From Polyangiaceae bacterium (GTDB taxonomy: Bacteria; Myxococcota_A; Polyangia; Polyangiales; Polyangiaceae), in NCBI GenBank assembly GCA_020633235.1, contig JACKEA010000001.1:1798001-1862000 (forward strand): a stretch of DNA of 64,000 nt. Direction: 5' to 3'. The translations under genes and the position numbers were made by a program. The notes below the pieces were generated by a model, which saw only the letters and a program-made list of their open reading frames with translations, searched no databases and was not told where the DNA came from. This document shows positions 1-8,583 of the stretch, piece after piece. The stretch's first letter is position 1. The number at the start of each line of letters is the position of its first letter.

Positions 1-316
1 CGACTTCGGGCTCTCCTGGGGCGCGCCCTTCGATCCCGACGCCTGGTTCGGTGCTCGGGCGGGTGCCGGCGTGGACTGGTTCAGCATTCACGGAGAGAGG
101 GAAGACGTCGGAACGCGTACCCACTCGGCGCTGATGCTGTCGCTGGGGCCTCGCGTCGCGACGGAGGCCGCCGGGCTTTCGCTGTGGCTCGGGCTCGACG
201 CCGTCGTGCGGCCCAACCCGCAGGAGTTTGGCGCGCCGGTGAACGTGACCCTGCCGCGTTGGTCCGGAGCGCTGTCCGTGGGCGCGGTGCTGTTGGTGGA
301 CGATCTCGAGCGCTGA
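1..316 (+). CDS. C-terminal fragment of a possible outer-membrane barrel protein
   Basis: An open frame enters from the left edge (first full codon at base 2) and stops with TGA at 314-316, so only about 104 C-terminal residues are visible. The fragment alternates hydrophobic and polar residues with many Gly, Trp and Phe (for example FGLSWGAPFDPDAWFGARAG), as expected for beta strands of an outer-membrane barrel, but no family is recognisable. An internal ATG at 71 is not needed as a start because the frame is open upstream. It converges on the OmpA gene and shares the hairpin at 329-365. Function unknown. Confidence 0.55.
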   Translation, partial: DFGLSWGAPFDPDAWFGARAGAGVDWFSIHGEREDVGTRTHSALMLSLGPRVATEAAGLSLWLGLDAVVRPNPQEFGAPVNVTLPRWSGALSVGAVLLVDDLER

Positions 317-323
317 GGCACAA

Positions 324-365
324 AACGCCGACGCCGCCGGGCTCCGAAGGAGCGCGGCGGCGTCG
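324..365 (-). terminator. Intrinsic terminator between convergent genes
   Basis: A near-perfect inverted repeat (11 bp CGACGCCGCCG arm, one mismatch, then 5 bp GCTCC, loop GAA) spans 329-365. Read on the minus strand it is followed by GGCGTTTT, giving a U-rich tail for the OmpA-family gene that ends at 381. It may also serve the plus-strand gene ending at 316, though no T-tract follows on that side. Confidence 0.7.
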
Positions 366-380
366 CCGGGGCTCAGACCT

Positions 381-2828
381 TCACTTGCCCTTTTCGAGGA
401 TCATGAGCTGCACGCGACGATTGCGCGCGCGATTGGCGGCCGACACGTTGGGGACCAGGGGCTTGTCTTGACCGTAGCCCTTGGCCTCCAGACGGCCGCT
501 GTCCACGCCCAGCTTGACCAGGGCATCACGTACCGCGGCGGCACGCTGCTGGCTCAGGCGCTGGTTGTACACCGGCGAGCCGGTGTTGTCCGTGTGGCCC
601 TGGATCTCGAGCTTCTGGATGTCTTCGCGCTTCTTCATCACGTCCGCGATTTCTTCCAGCAGCGCTTCCGAGTCCGGCTCGATCTGGGCGGAGTCGTGAG
701 CGAAGTGAACCTGCTTGCGGAGCTTCACTTCCTTCGCCGCCACCACCACGTTCGGCGTCTTCGGGCGCTTGTTCAAGGAAATGGTGGCCTTGAGATCCTC
801 TCGCGGCTTCACTTCCAGCTCGGTGACGCTGCCGAAGTATCCGGGGGCGTCCACGCTGATCTTCGCCGCGCCGGGGGGCACGTTCTCGAAGCGGAAGGTG
901 CCCGAGGCATCGGCGGAGAGCTCCAGCTCGCGATTCAGCTTGTCGGTGATCTTGACCTTGGCATTTCCAACCGGCTGGTTGGAGGCCGCATCCATGAGCG
1001 AGCCTTGGATGTTACCGACTTTTGGGAGGGCCTCGAGCTCACATTGAATGGTGACGATGCTCGGAGCCTGGGCACCACCGGCGGCCGGCGGCGTGTACGG
1101 ACCGGGCGGCGCTCCGCCGGGCGGCGTGTAGGGGCCGGGCGGCGCGCCACCAGGCTGACCGTAGGCCGGCGCGGAGTAGCCTGGCGGCGTGGAACCGTAC
1201 GCCGGCGCACCCGCCATGCCCGCAGCCTGAATCGTGCCGCTGCACTGACCGTCGTGATAGCCCTCGGCCGTCACGTTGAAGGTGTACGTCCCGGGGTCGA
1301 GGTTGATGGTGCGGAAGGCGCCGTCCTCGCCAGCCACCATGCCGGTGAGGTTCCGACCCTCGAAGCGAATGATCGCGTTCGGGACCGGCGTGGTCGTGCC
1401 CTTCTCCACCACGGTGCCGGCGATGTAGCGATCCATCGCGACCGGCGCCTCGACCAGCTTCTCGACCTCGACCTCCTTGACCATCGGCTCCGGAGGTTTG
1501 GTGTCGAACGCGAACGCGGCGCCCAGGTACAAGTTCCAGGGCAGCTGCGGCGCGACCTCCTCGATGAAGCTCGAGGTGGCGCCGGTGCCGATGTCCAGGG
1601 CGGCGAGCAAGCTCAGGCCATCCAGCGGCGGGTAGGCGCGCGCACCGATGGTGACGCGCGACGGCGTGGTCTTGAAGCCGGCATCGTTTCCGAGACAGCC
1701 GTCTCCGGGGAACACGCGGCTCTCGTTGCAAGTGTAGTTCTGACGGTTGACCGGCACGTCCATCGTGTACTCGAGGAACGGTCGGATGACCTCGAAGGTG
1801 CCTTCTGCGCCGAGACCGATCTGGAACGAGTCCGTGCGATTGATGCCGAGGCCGAAGCGCTCGATGCGCGTGATGGTGCTGCCCCGGCGGTCCTCGACGT
1901 CCGTGACCAGCTTGCCGGAGTTGTCGAACTTGTAGCCCAGGTTCAGGTGCATCTTCAGGGGGATGACGTCTTGCGGGTTGCTGCGGTTCGACAGATCCGC
2001 CGTCGCCAGGCCGCGCAGGGCGAAGCTCGTGCCGCCGCCGTCGAGGCCCACGCCACCAGTGCCGTTCAACAGCCACAGCTGGGCTTCGCCGCCGGCGCTG
2101 AAGATCTGGTCGGTGTTGTGGGGCATGAAGCCCTTCAGACCAATGCTGGTGTCACCCAGCACCTGCAGCAGCTGCGGGCGGCCCTGGTCGTTGTCCGTCG
2201 CCGAGGCGTGGAAGCCGACATAACCCTCCAAGAACGGGAGGATGGTGGCGTTGATGCCCAGGTGCGACGCGATGCGAGTGACCTCGTCGCTCGCGCCGGG
2301 CGTTCCACCTGCAGGCGTGGGGCAGTTGCCGTCGCACAGGAAGCCGGAGCCCTTGAAGTACTCCGTGATGAACGACACGCGGAACGTTCCCGGCGCGCCG
2401 CTGCCGGCTTCCGAAACATGGAGCAAGCCGGTGGAGGCGCTCAACGTGTTCTGGATCTTCAGCGATGCTCGCCGCCAAGCCCGTTCCATTTCGGGATCGT
2501 TCGGGGGAGTCATCTCGCCGGAGGCACTGGCCTCACCGCCACCACCGAGCGACCAGCTGGCGTTGGCGTCGAAGCCGGCGCCGGGCTGCTGGCCCGCGGG
2601 GGGCGCCGCACCGGGCGCGCCGGCGGGGGGCTGACCCGCAGGTGGTCCAAACGGCTGTGCCCCCGCAGGTGCCGGCTGACCGGGAGCCGGAGCAGCACCC
2701 GCGGGTGGCGGCTGGGCGCCGGGATCCGTTCCTCCTGGCGGTGGGGGCAGGGGCTGCTGCGCCAGCACGGTGGCGGTGGACAGCAGTGTCCCAAGCAAAG
2801 ACAACGACGCGATTCCGGAGCTCTTCAT
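381..2828 (-). CDS. OmpA-family outer-membrane protein with two carboxypeptidase-regulatory-like domains
   Basis: 815 aa. A signal peptide (MKSSGIASLSLLGTLLSTATVLA) is followed by a Pro/Gly/Ala-rich linker to about residue 90, a long beta-rich region resembling a barrel (about 110-460), two carboxypeptidase-regulatory-like/PEGA-type beta-sandwich domains (about 470-530 and 610-690), and a C-terminal OmpA peptidoglycan-binding domain (about 705-815) with the family signature HTDNTGSPVYNQRLSQQRA and the closing NRARNRRVQL. A tandem GGAPPGPYTPP repeat separates the two sandwich domains. The likely role is anchoring the outer membrane to peptidoglycan; the sandwich domains may add length or binding surface. 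Monocistronic, ending at the hairpin at 324-365. Confidence 0.9.
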   Translation of the reverse strand: MKSSGIASLSLLGTLLSTATVLAQQPLPPPPGGTDPGAQPPPAGAAPAPGQPAPAGAQPFGPPAGQPPAGAPGAAPPAGQQPGAGFDANASWSLGGGGEASASGEMTPPNDPEMERAWRRASLKIQNTLSASTGLLHVSEAGSGAPGTFRVSFITEYFKGSGFLCDGNCPTPAGGTPGASDEVTRIASHLGINATILPFLEGYVGFHASATDNDQGRPQLLQVLGDTSIGLKGFMPHNTDQIFSAGGEAQLWLLNGTGGVGLDGGGTSFALRGLATADLSNRSNPQDVIPLKMHLNLGYKFDNSGKLVTDVEDRRGSTITRIERFGLGINRTDSFQIGLGAEGTFEVIRPFLEYTMDVPVNRQNYTCNESRVFPGDGCLGNDAGFKTTPSRVTIGARAYPPLDGLSLLAALDIGTGATSSFIEEVAPQLPWNLYLGAAFAFDTKPPEPMVKEVEVEKLVEAPVAMDRYIAGTVVEKGTTTPVPNAIIRFEGRNLTGMVAGEDGAFRTINLDPGTYTFNVTAEGYHDGQCSGTIQAAGMAGAPAYGSTPPGYSAPAYGQPGGAPPGPYTPPGGAPPGPYTPPAAGGAQAPSIVTIQCELEALPKVGNIQGSLMDAASNQPVGNAKVKITDKLNRELELSADASGTFRFENVPPGAAKISVDAPGYFGSVTELEVKPREDLKATISLNKRPKTPNVVVAAKEVKLRKQVHFAHDSAQIEPDSEALLEEIADVMKKREDIQKLEIQGHTDNTGSPVYNQRLSQQRAAAVRDALVKLGVDSGRLEAKGYGQDKPLVPNVSAANRARNRRVQLMILEKGK

Positions 2829-2954
2829 GTTCCCTCGTCAGTCGCTCACGCAGGCGTTCGAGGTCGCGACAAAACCGCGACCGGGCGCGGTTTTAACACC
2901 CTTTGCCGAAGCGCCGAAACGCGCTTTCCGAGCCGCGGCCCCGGAAAAGGCCGT

Positions 2955-2975
2955 CGCCGCGCCGGACCAACAAAA
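2955..2975 (+). repeat. Dispersed intergenic repeat, copy 1
   Basis: CGCCGCGCCGGACCAACAAAA is one arm of the dispersed inverted-repeat family found at about eleven intergenic sites in this window (consensus TTGTTGGTCCGCCGCGGAA or its complement). It lies between the divergent OmpA-family and ABC ATPase genes. Confidence 0.6.
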
Positions 2976-3037
2976 ATACCCAATAAAAACCGATGGTTGT
3001 TGTCCTGCTACGGCGTGCTTGGCTAGAGTCGGGAGCG

Positions 3038-3973
3038 GTGACCGAGTCGCTCATCGTCGTGGAGGGCCTGCGCAAGGTGTTTCGTCACGGCCTCAGCCTG
3101 AAGAAGGTCGAGGCGGTGAAGGGCGTCTCCTTCGAAGTGCACGCGGGCGACATCTTCGGCTTCTTGGGGCCCAACGGTGCGGGCAAGACCACGACCATCA
3201 AGATGCTCACGGGGCTGATCTCGCCCACGGCGGGTCACGCCAAGATCTTCGGGCGCTCCATCCCGAGCCCCCGTGCGCTCGAGCGCGTCGGCTTCATGCC
3301 GGAAAATCCATACGTGTACCCGTTCCTCACCCCCACGGAGTTCGTGGAGATGTGCGGAAGGCTGTCGGGGCTGTCGCGCAAGGCGGTGCGGGATCGCGCG
3401 CGCAAGGTGCTCGATCAGGTCGGCATCCTATACGCGGCGGATCGCCCGGTGCGTCGGCTGTCCAAGGGCATGCTGCAGCGCACGGGGTTGGCGGCCGCGC
3501 TGGTGGCGGATCCCGAGCTCTTGATCTTGGACGAGCCGATGAGCGGGCTCGATCCCGTCGGGCGCAAAGAAGTGCGCGACCTGATCTTGGACGAACGCCA
3601 GAACGGTCGAACCATCTTCTTTTCCACTCACATCCTGAGTGACGTGGAGATGATGTGCGACCGTGTGACCATTCTCCGCCGTGGCAACGTGGTGGTGAGC
3701 GGGCGGCTGTCGGACTTGCTGAAGAGCGAGGTGCAGCGCACCGACATCGTGCTCGTCTCGGCCTCGGAAGAGCTGGAAAAAGCCCTGGCGGAAGCGGGCC
3801 ACACGGTGCGGCGGCTGCCCGAGCGGTTGGTGGTGGAGGTGGAGGGCAAGACGCGCGTCGGCGAGGTGCTCTCGGCGGCGCTGGAAGCCAACGCCAGCGT
3901 GGTGGAGGTCACTCCCCGTCACGAAACTCTCGAAGATCTCTTCGTCCGAGAGGCCATCGAAGGCGCCTCCTGA
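3038..3973 (+). CDS. ABC transporter ATP-binding protein (ABC-2 export type)
   Basis: 311 aa from a GTG start at 3038, chosen because the conserved fold begins at once and GGGAGC lies just upstream; an ATG 45 bases earlier is possible. It shows Walker A GPNGAGKT (44-51), signature LSKGM (141-145), Walker B LLILDEP (161-167) and the switch FFSTHIL, followed by a C-terminal accessory domain of the kind found in CcmA/NatA-like exporters. It would power export by a separate membrane subunit, but no permease is adjacent in this window: the next gene is on the other strand. Substrate unknown. Confidence 0.9.
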   Translation: MTESLIVVEGLRKVFRHGLSLKKVEAVKGVSFEVHAGDIFGFLGPNGAGKTTTIKMLTGLISPTAGHAKIFGRSIPSPRALERVGFMPENPYVYPFLTPTEFVEMCGRLSGLSRKAVRDRARKVLDQVGILYAADRPVRRLSKGMLQRTGLAAALVADPELLILDEPMSGLDPVGRKEVRDLILDERQNGRTIFFSTHILSDVEMMCDRVTILRRGNVVVSGRLSDLLKSEVQRTDIVLVSASEELEKALAEAGHTVRRLPERLVVEVEGKTRVGEVLSAALEANASVVEVTPRHETLEDLFVREAIEGAS

Positions 3974-3986
3974 GCGCGCTTTCTTT

Positions 3987-4004
3987 TTGTTGGTGCGGCG
4001 CGAA
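3987..4004 (+). repeat. Dispersed intergenic repeat, copy 2
   Basis: TTGTTGGTGCGGCGCGAA, a diverged arm of the family, sits in the 39-base gap between the convergent ABC ATPase and GFA-family genes and directly follows the run CTTTTT, so it could assist termination. Confidence 0.55.
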
Positions 4005-4012
4005 CCCCGTCG

Positions 4013-4432
4013 CTACTCGAATCGCACGTTCGCGATCCAACTTCGCTTGCGCCGCGCGAGCCGCGCGTCGGGGGACTCCGAACCGAAGCTCGCGGGCGCG
4101 CGCTCGAGCATCTTCTCCTCGACGCCCTCCAAGGCATTGACGCTGACCACGGCGTACAAGCGACCTTCGATGTCGCTGGTCACGATGGGGACCACTCCGC
4201 AACTCGTGCACACGTGGAAGTCCGCGGTGCCCGTTCCGAAACGGTAGTGACTCACTCTTTCGGGATCCGCCGAGCGGACCCAGAGGCTGCCACCGGGGGA
4301 CGTGGTCCAGACGCCGCCGTGCTTGCCGCAGAAAGAACAGTCACAGGCGCGTGCGGGGATGCGCTCCGGGTCCGGGTCGAAGCGCAGGGCGAAGGCGATG
4401 TTTCCGCAGTGGCAACGACCGGTGAGCTGCAT
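4013..4432 (-). CDS. GFA/CENP-V-type zinc-binding protein
   Basis: 139 aa. The glutathione-dependent formaldehyde-activating (GFA) fold is indicated by its zinc ligands: C7 and C9 (CHCG), C30, C32 and C35 (CDCSFC), and C75 and C78 (CTSC), with the usual spacing and a typical FGTG before the last pair. The start MQLTGRCHCG was chosen because the 26 upstream residues of the longer frame overlap the promoter/operator of the divergent ArsR gene. Family members bind Zn2+; many are annotated as S-(hydroxymethyl)glutathione synthase, but activity in this subfamily is usually unproven. It is divergent from the ArsR-SRPBCC pair and could share its regulation. Confidence 0.85.
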   Translation of the reverse strand: MQLTGRCHCGNIAFALRFDPDPERIPARACDCSFCGKHGGVWTTSPGGSLWVRSADPERVSHYRFGTGTADFHVCTSCGVVPIVTSDIEGRLYAVVSVNALEGVEEKMLERAPASFGSESPDARLARRKRSWIANVRFE

Positions 4433-4475
4433 GGTGCTTCCGAGCGTGCCAGCTCGGTTTCGGCGACGCGAGGAG

Positions 4476-4510
4476 TTGACGTCGCTATAGTTACAAGTAT
4501 GTATATACAT
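4476..4510 (+). promoter_or_regulatory. ArsR promoter/operator palindrome
   Basis: A -35-like TTGACG (4476-4481) is followed about 17 bases later by the perfect 12-bp palindrome ATGTATATACAT (4499-4510), which ends only 4 bases before the ArsR start codon and overlaps the expected -10 region. This is the arrangement of an autorepressed winged-helix regulator. Dyad sequence seen directly; binding is inferred. Confidence 0.6.
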
Positions 4511-4514
4511 CGTA

Positions 4515-4844
4515 ATGCAACTAGACGTGTTTCAGGCGCTTGCCGACCCCACGCGCCGCCAGATCATCGAGGTGCTGCAGGCCGGCGAGCAGCAGGTGAA
4601 CGACGTGGTGGCGGGGCTGAGCATCCATCAGTCGGGCGTCTCGCGGCACCTCAGGATCTTGCTCGAGGCGGGCTTCGTGCAGGTGCGCCCGGACGGACAG
4701 CGGCGCTTCTACTCGCTCCGTCCCGAGCCCTTTCAAGAGCTCGATGCGTGGGTCGCGGGCTATCGGAAGTTGTGGGACGCGCGGCTGGACCGCTTTGGCC
4801 GAGCGCTCGAGAAGAAGAAGAAGCAGAAGGAGAAGCAGCGATGA
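4515..4844 (+). CDS. ArsR-family transcriptional regulator
   Basis: 109 aa winged helix-turn-helix protein. The N-terminal FQALADPTRRQIIEVL helix and the recognition segment SIHQSGVSRHLRILLEAGFV are characteristic of the ArsR group paired with AHSA1/SRPBCC proteins. No metal-binding CxC motif is present, so it is probably not a metal sensor. The C-terminus is Lys-rich. It overlaps the downstream SRPBCC gene by ATGA (4841-4844), implying translational coupling, and has a palindrome abutting its start that probably serves for autorepression. Confidence 0.9.
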   Translation: MQLDVFQALADPTRRQIIEVLQAGEQQVNDVVAGLSIHQSGVSRHLRILLEAGFVQVRPDGQRRFYSLRPEPFQELDAWVAGYRKLWDARLDRFGRALEKKKKQKEKQR

Positions 4845-5320
4845 GTGAGAAGAAGATCGTCCTCCAGCGCAGCTACCAGGCAGAGCTCGCCGACGTATGG
4901 GCGCTGTGGGCGACCAAAGAGGGGTTCGAGGCTTGGTGGGGTCCAGAGGGGTTTCGGGTGGAGGTGCACGACTTCGATCTGCGGGTCGGCGGTGCGCTCA
5001 GCTACGACATGATCGCCTGCACGGAGGAGACCATCGCGGCCATGAAGAACATGGGGGCGCCCGTTTCTCACGGCACCCACGGAAAGTTCGCGGAGGTCGT
5101 TCCGGAAGAGCGCTTGCGGATCACCCACGTGATCGACTTCGTCCCTGGGATCGAGCCCTACGAGCACGACATTCAGGTGGAGCTCCGGGCCGAGGGCGAG
5201 ACCGTGCACATGGTGGTGACCATCGATCCGCACCAGAGCGAAGAGCTCACCCGCATGGCCACCCAGGGCATGGAGAGTCAGCTCGAAAAGGTGCCCGGCA
5301 TCTTGGCGCGTGGAAAGTAG
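4841..5320 (+). CDS. SRPBCC/AHSA1-domain protein
   Basis: 159 aa START/Bet v1-like helix-grip protein of the activator of Hsp90 ATPase homologue type. Typical features are the N-terminal strand followed by VWALWATKEGFEAWWGPEGF, the DLRVGGALSYDM segment and a C-terminal helix carrying the SQLEKV motif. It is translationally coupled to the ArsR regulator (4-base overlap), the standard arrangement for these pairs. The hydrophobic cavity may bind a small lipophilic ligand; no catalytic residue can be assigned. Confidence 0.88.
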   Translation: MSEKKIVLQRSYQAELADVWALWATKEGFEAWWGPEGFRVEVHDFDLRVGGALSYDMIACTEETIAAMKNMGAPVSHGTHGKFAEVVPEERLRITHVIDFVPGIEPYEHDIQVELRAEGETVHMVVTIDPHQSEELTRMATQGMESQLEKVPGILARGK

Positions 5321-5341
5321 CGGCGCGCGGTTTCCGCGGCG

Positions 5342-6061
5342 TCAAAACCCCCAAGAAGGAACGCCAGCGCTGGGATCGCCCACGTGATCCGGCTTGGAGT
5401 TCTCCACCGCCACTCGAGAGCCCCAGTCGAAATACCGGCTCACGGCAGCCAGCGCGACCTCGCCGGCATCGGGGCACGCGAGGCGCGCTGCGTCCGCCGC
5501 GAGGTCGACGAAGCGCGTGCGCTCGGGCTCGGTGATGTAGAGCCCCGCGTGGCGCGCCAGCATGGGTCCGATGTCGTCCAGCGTTTCGGAGTAGAGCTTG
5601 GGCCCACCGAAGACCTCGCACAGCCACATCCCGAGGTGCGGTACGTGGGTGGGCGCCACGCTCGCGAAGCGGGGCGCGAGCAGGGGGTCGCGTTTGGCGA
5701 GCGTATGGAGCTCGCGAGCGAGGCGGAAGCACGCTCCCACACCGCCGAGCGCTTGGCACAAGGAAGCGGAGGAGACGTCCGTGGATTCGTAGTGGAGCAT
5801 CTCTTCGATGTGATCCATGTACGGGCGAACGTGCTGGAAGAACGCGGCAAATTCCGCGCTGTGGCGGAAGCTCTGCAAGTGCGCGTCGAGGGAACGCCAC
5901 TCGATGCGGAGCACGTAGCGCTCCGGTTCCTCTACGCAGCGACGGAGCTCCCAAGCGCGACACGCGGGCGCCGCGCGCAGGGCCTCGGACGCTCGTCGAT
6001 AGGCGTCCTCGAAACCCGCGGCTTCTTCGGCGATGCGATAGCGAATGTACTCGACGATCAT
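5342..6061 (-). CDS. Antibiotic-biosynthesis-monooxygenase / truncated haemoglobin (group II) chimera
   Basis: 239 aa. The N-terminal ~95 residues (MIVEYIRYRI ... YVLRIEWRSLDAHLQSFRHS) form an ABM-type ferredoxin-like domain. The remaining ~130 residues match a group II truncated globin: the start of the globin LGGVGACFRLARELH, HVPHLGMWLCEVFGG with Trp and His in haem-pocket positions, then a PKLYSE segment and the final HAGLYITEPERTRFVDLAA. The start was chosen at MIVEYI since upstream residues overlap the divergent HxlR promoter. Similar two-domain proteins are known from Streptomyces. A role in redox or nitrosative chemistry is inferred; the HxlR gene is divergent and may control it. Confidence 0.82.
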   Translation of the reverse strand: MIVEYIRYRIAEEAAGFEDAYRRASEALRAAPACRAWELRRCVEEPERYVLRIEWRSLDAHLQSFRHSAEFAAFFQHVRPYMDHIEEMLHYESTDVSSASLCQALGGVGACFRLARELHTLAKRDPLLAPRFASVAPTHVPHLGMWLCEVFGGPKLYSETLDDIGPMLARHAGLYITEPERTRFVDLAADAARLACPDAGEVALAAVSRYFDWGSRVAVENSKPDHVGDPSAGVPSWGF

Positions 6062-6147
6062 TTCGGGCTTTTCCCACGTCGTTGCCGGCCGTCGCAACGA
6101 ACCAAACGGTGCGTGCGGTAGAGGTCCGAGTCTGCCACCATCCACGC

Positions 6148-6483
6148 ATGCTGAAGGACGTGCTGCAGCCCCGCTACGGATGCGCCGTCGAGCTCGCGCT
6201 CGATGTCATCGGTGGCAAGTGGAAGGTGGTGGTCTTGGCGCACCTGAAGGAAGCGCCGCGCCGCTATGGTGAGCTGCGGAGCTTGGTTCCCGGCGTGAGC
6301 GACAAGATGCTCACGCAGCGCTTGAGCGAGCTGACCTCGGCGGGGCTGGTGGAGCGGGATCGAGCCGGCGAGTACGTGCTGTCCTCGGAGGGGCAGCGCC
6401 TCGCGCCCGCGCTGCAGGCGCTCTACGACTACGGCACTCGAATCGCCGCGGAGAACGGCGTCGAGCTGACGACGCCGGGATAG
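6148..6483 (+). CDS. HxlR-family transcriptional regulator
   Basis: 111 aa winged helix-turn-helix regulator. Hallmarks are C9 in the N-terminal RYGCAVELAL, then GGKWKVVVLAHL, the recognition segment VSDKMLTQRLSELTSAGLV and the wing EYVLSSEGQRL. HxlR proteins often sense oxidants or electrophiles through the N-terminal Cys. Start chosen at MLKDVL because the motif begins there; a longer frame to 6082 would overlap the intergenic region. It is divergent from the ABM-globin gene, its most probable target. Confidence 0.9.
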   Translation: MLKDVLQPRYGCAVELALDVIGGKWKVVVLAHLKEAPRRYGELRSLVPGVSDKMLTQRLSELTSAGLVERDRAGEYVLSSEGQRLAPALQALYDYGTRIAAENGVELTTPG

Positions 6484-6621
6484 GGCGGGGGGCGAAAAAG
6501 CCCGGGGGTCGCCCCGCACGGGCCTGGGCCTGATCTTCTTCGTCTTCGGCCTCGATCTGTTCCAGCTGGTGAAGGGCACGGAGGTGGTGGCGGGTGCTCG
6601 CTCTCCGGGCGACGCCGGACT

Positions 6622-8478
6622 TCAGTTGAATCCGGCGCGGATGTAGTCGTTCACGGCGCTGGCCTCCAGATCGCTGCGCCAGGTGAGCCGGCTCTGCTTG
6701 CGGGCTTCGCCGAGGTACCCTTCCAAGGTGGCGGGCAAGCCCAGCGTGCCGGCGTAGGTGCCCACGGTGCGATCGGGATCGCTGAAGCTGCCGCTCCACT
6801 GGCTGGCGGTCGACTCGCCCGAGGCGGCCTTCCAGCCTGCGAGATCCACGTCCTTGTTGTCCACGCATAGGCGCAGGGTTCCGCCGTACTGGTTGTCCGC
6901 GTAGCTGACGTTGGCGAAGGAGCCTTGGTGATCCACGAGACAGGAGCCGTTGGTTGCATCGATGATGCGGTTCTTGGTGACCTTCACGTTGGACCAACCG
7001 CTCTGGGGCTTCAGGGAGATGCCGCGACCCTTGAGGTCGTAGAACAGGTTGCTGCTGATGGTGATGTCGCTGGCGGAGCCGCTGGCCATCGAGATGCCGT
7101 AGGCGTTTTGGTACCAGGGCTGGTGCAGGAAGTAGTTGCCCTCCACCATGGCCGTGGCGTTGTCCGCGATGTCCAGCATCCAGGCGAAGTTCCGGTTGGT
7201 CGGGTTCCCGAGGCCGATCTGCGTGAACACGTTGTTCTTGAGCTGCACGTTGGAGAAGCGATCCGGCTCGCTGCTGTTGCCGCCGATGCCGATGCCGATC
7301 TCGCCGTCTACCAGCAGGTTGTCTTCGAACACCAGGTCGTCCGCGTCCCCGGTGGTGTCGGAGCGCATCTTGATGCCCATGCTGGAGGCGCGGGCGATGA
7401 CATTGCCGCGGATCACCAAGTGGTCCGCGTTCAGGTACATGTCGTGGTTGAACATGGACGCGCAGGCGCTGCTCACGTCCTCGTTCCAGCCGTTGTGGTC
7501 GAGCACGTTCTCTTCGATGAGCAGATTCTGCACGTGGCTCGAGTAGATGCCGGACGGCCGATAGGTCGAGCTCTGGCCGCAGGTGTCCACGTGGTAGCTC
7601 TGCTCGATGACGTTGCGGCGCACCTCGATGCCGTCGTAGTGCTCCGTTCCGAAGGACTGCAGCACCATCTCGCCGTACAAGAGATGGCAGCCTTCGATGA
7701 GCAGGCCGTCTCCGCCGCCCACGTAGCGGAAGCCACCGCCCGTCGCGCCGTCGAAATCCGCACCCCCGGGGATCTTGGGGTAGGAGACGATCTCCAGGCC
7801 CACCACGTGGACGAAGCTCCGCGGCTTGCCGTTGTGGTCGATGAAGTTCGTATCCACCTCGACGCGCGGCATCTTCTCCGACTCGCCGTAAGAAGCGATC
7901 ACCAGTGGGTGCGTCGCGTCCTTGCCGGACTTGAAGCGATCGAGCTTCTCTCCGTGCCAGGTGTCGCCCCGCTTCAGCAGCATGAAGTCGTTCTCGCCGT
8001 CGCGCACCAGCTCCGCGCCGCGGGCCAAGGTCTTCACGGCCTTGTCGGGGGAGCTGCCGTCGTTCGCGTCGTCGCCGCCGCTCGAGCTCACGTAGATGAG
8101 CAAGCTGTCGGCGCCCGGGTCGTAGGTCGTGAAGCCGCCCTCTTGGTCGCGCGGCCCCGAAATCTCGTCGTCGTTCGCGTTGGCGCAGCCGAGGTCCATG
8201 CCCCAGTCGGTGTAGCCGTCGCCGTCGTTGTCGATGCCGTCGTTGCAGTCGCCCACCGGCGTGGAGCCTGCCGCGCCGCCGCCCCCCGCTGCGCCGCCGC
8301 TGCCGCCCGTCGCGCCGCCGCTGCCGTTGCCGGCTGCTCCCCCGCTGCCGCCGCCCGTTGCGCCGTTGCCGCCGCTGGAGCTGCCGCCTCCGCCGTCACT
8401 CGACGAGTCACTGCCGCAGGCGACGGCGCCCGCGGCCGTCAGGATCGAGACCAAGAACCAAGGGACGAGCTTTCGCAT
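6622..8478 (-). CDS. Secreted lipoprotein with right-handed beta-helix
   Basis: 618 aa. A lipoprotein signal (MRKLVPWFLVSILTAAGAVAC, lipobox AVAC) precedes a long low-complexity Gly/Ser/Ala linker typical of myxobacterial surface lipoproteins. A DGIDNDGDGYTD calcium-binding-like repeat follows and then about 450 residues with repeated VIEGNxxx-type coils (for example LLIEENVLDHNG, LVIRGNVIARAS, VFEDNLLVDGEIG), a parallel beta-helix of the pectate-lyase/polysaccharide-binding fold. It probably acts on or binds a polyanionic polysaccharide outside the cell; no catalytic site is assigned. A strong GGAGGA ribosome site fixes the start. Confidence 0.8.
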   Translation of the reverse strand: MRKLVPWFLVSILTAAGAVACGSDSSSDGGGGSSSGGNGATGGGSGGAAGNGSGGATGGSGGAAGGGGAAGSTPVGDCNDGIDNDGDGYTDWGMDLGCANANDDEISGPRDQEGGFTTYDPGADSLLIYVSSSGGDDANDGSSPDKAVKTLARGAELVRDGENDFMLLKRGDTWHGEKLDRFKSGKDATHPLVIASYGESEKMPRVEVDTNFIDHNGKPRSFVHVVGLEIVSYPKIPGGADFDGATGGGFRYVGGGDGLLIEGCHLLYGEMVLQSFGTEHYDGIEVRRNVIEQSYHVDTCGQSSTYRPSGIYSSHVQNLLIEENVLDHNGWNEDVSSACASMFNHDMYLNADHLVIRGNVIARASSMGIKMRSDTTGDADDLVFEDNLLVDGEIGIGIGGNSSEPDRFSNVQLKNNVFTQIGLGNPTNRNFAWMLDIADNATAMVEGNYFLHQPWYQNAYGISMASGSASDITISSNLFYDLKGRGISLKPQSGWSNVKVTKNRIIDATNGSCLVDHQGSFANVSYADNQYGGTLRLCVDNKDVDLAGWKAASGESTASQWSGSFSDPDRTVGTYAGTLGLPATLEGYLGEARKQSRLTWRSDLEASAVNDYIRAGFN

Positions 8479-8540
8479 GATGGAGTCCTCCAGCGTGGGA
8501 GCCCGACCATTGTACACGCCGCTGCATCCGAGGCCGCAGG

Positions 8541-8560
8541 CTGTTGGTCCGCCGCGGAAA
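8541..8560 (+). repeat. Dispersed intergenic repeat, copy 3
   Basis: CTGTTGGTCCGCCGCGGAAA, close to consensus, lies between the lipoprotein start and the end of the next minus-strand gene (8584). Further C/G-rich dyad sequence (CGCCCGGTTCCGG) follows. Confidence 0.65.
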
Positions 8561-8583
8561 CGCCCGGTTCCGGACGTCGCGGT

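Noticed and set aside
468..3026. 852-aa open frame on the plus strand, antisense to the OmpA-family gene
   Set aside because: It has Arg/Val-rich low-complexity translation with no recognisable domain and is the mirror of a well-supported gene; typical of high-GC third-position bias.
8260..8420. Gly/Ser/Ala triplet-like repeats as a DNA repeat element
   Set aside because: They encode the low-complexity linker of the beta-helix lipoprotein and are explained by protein composition.
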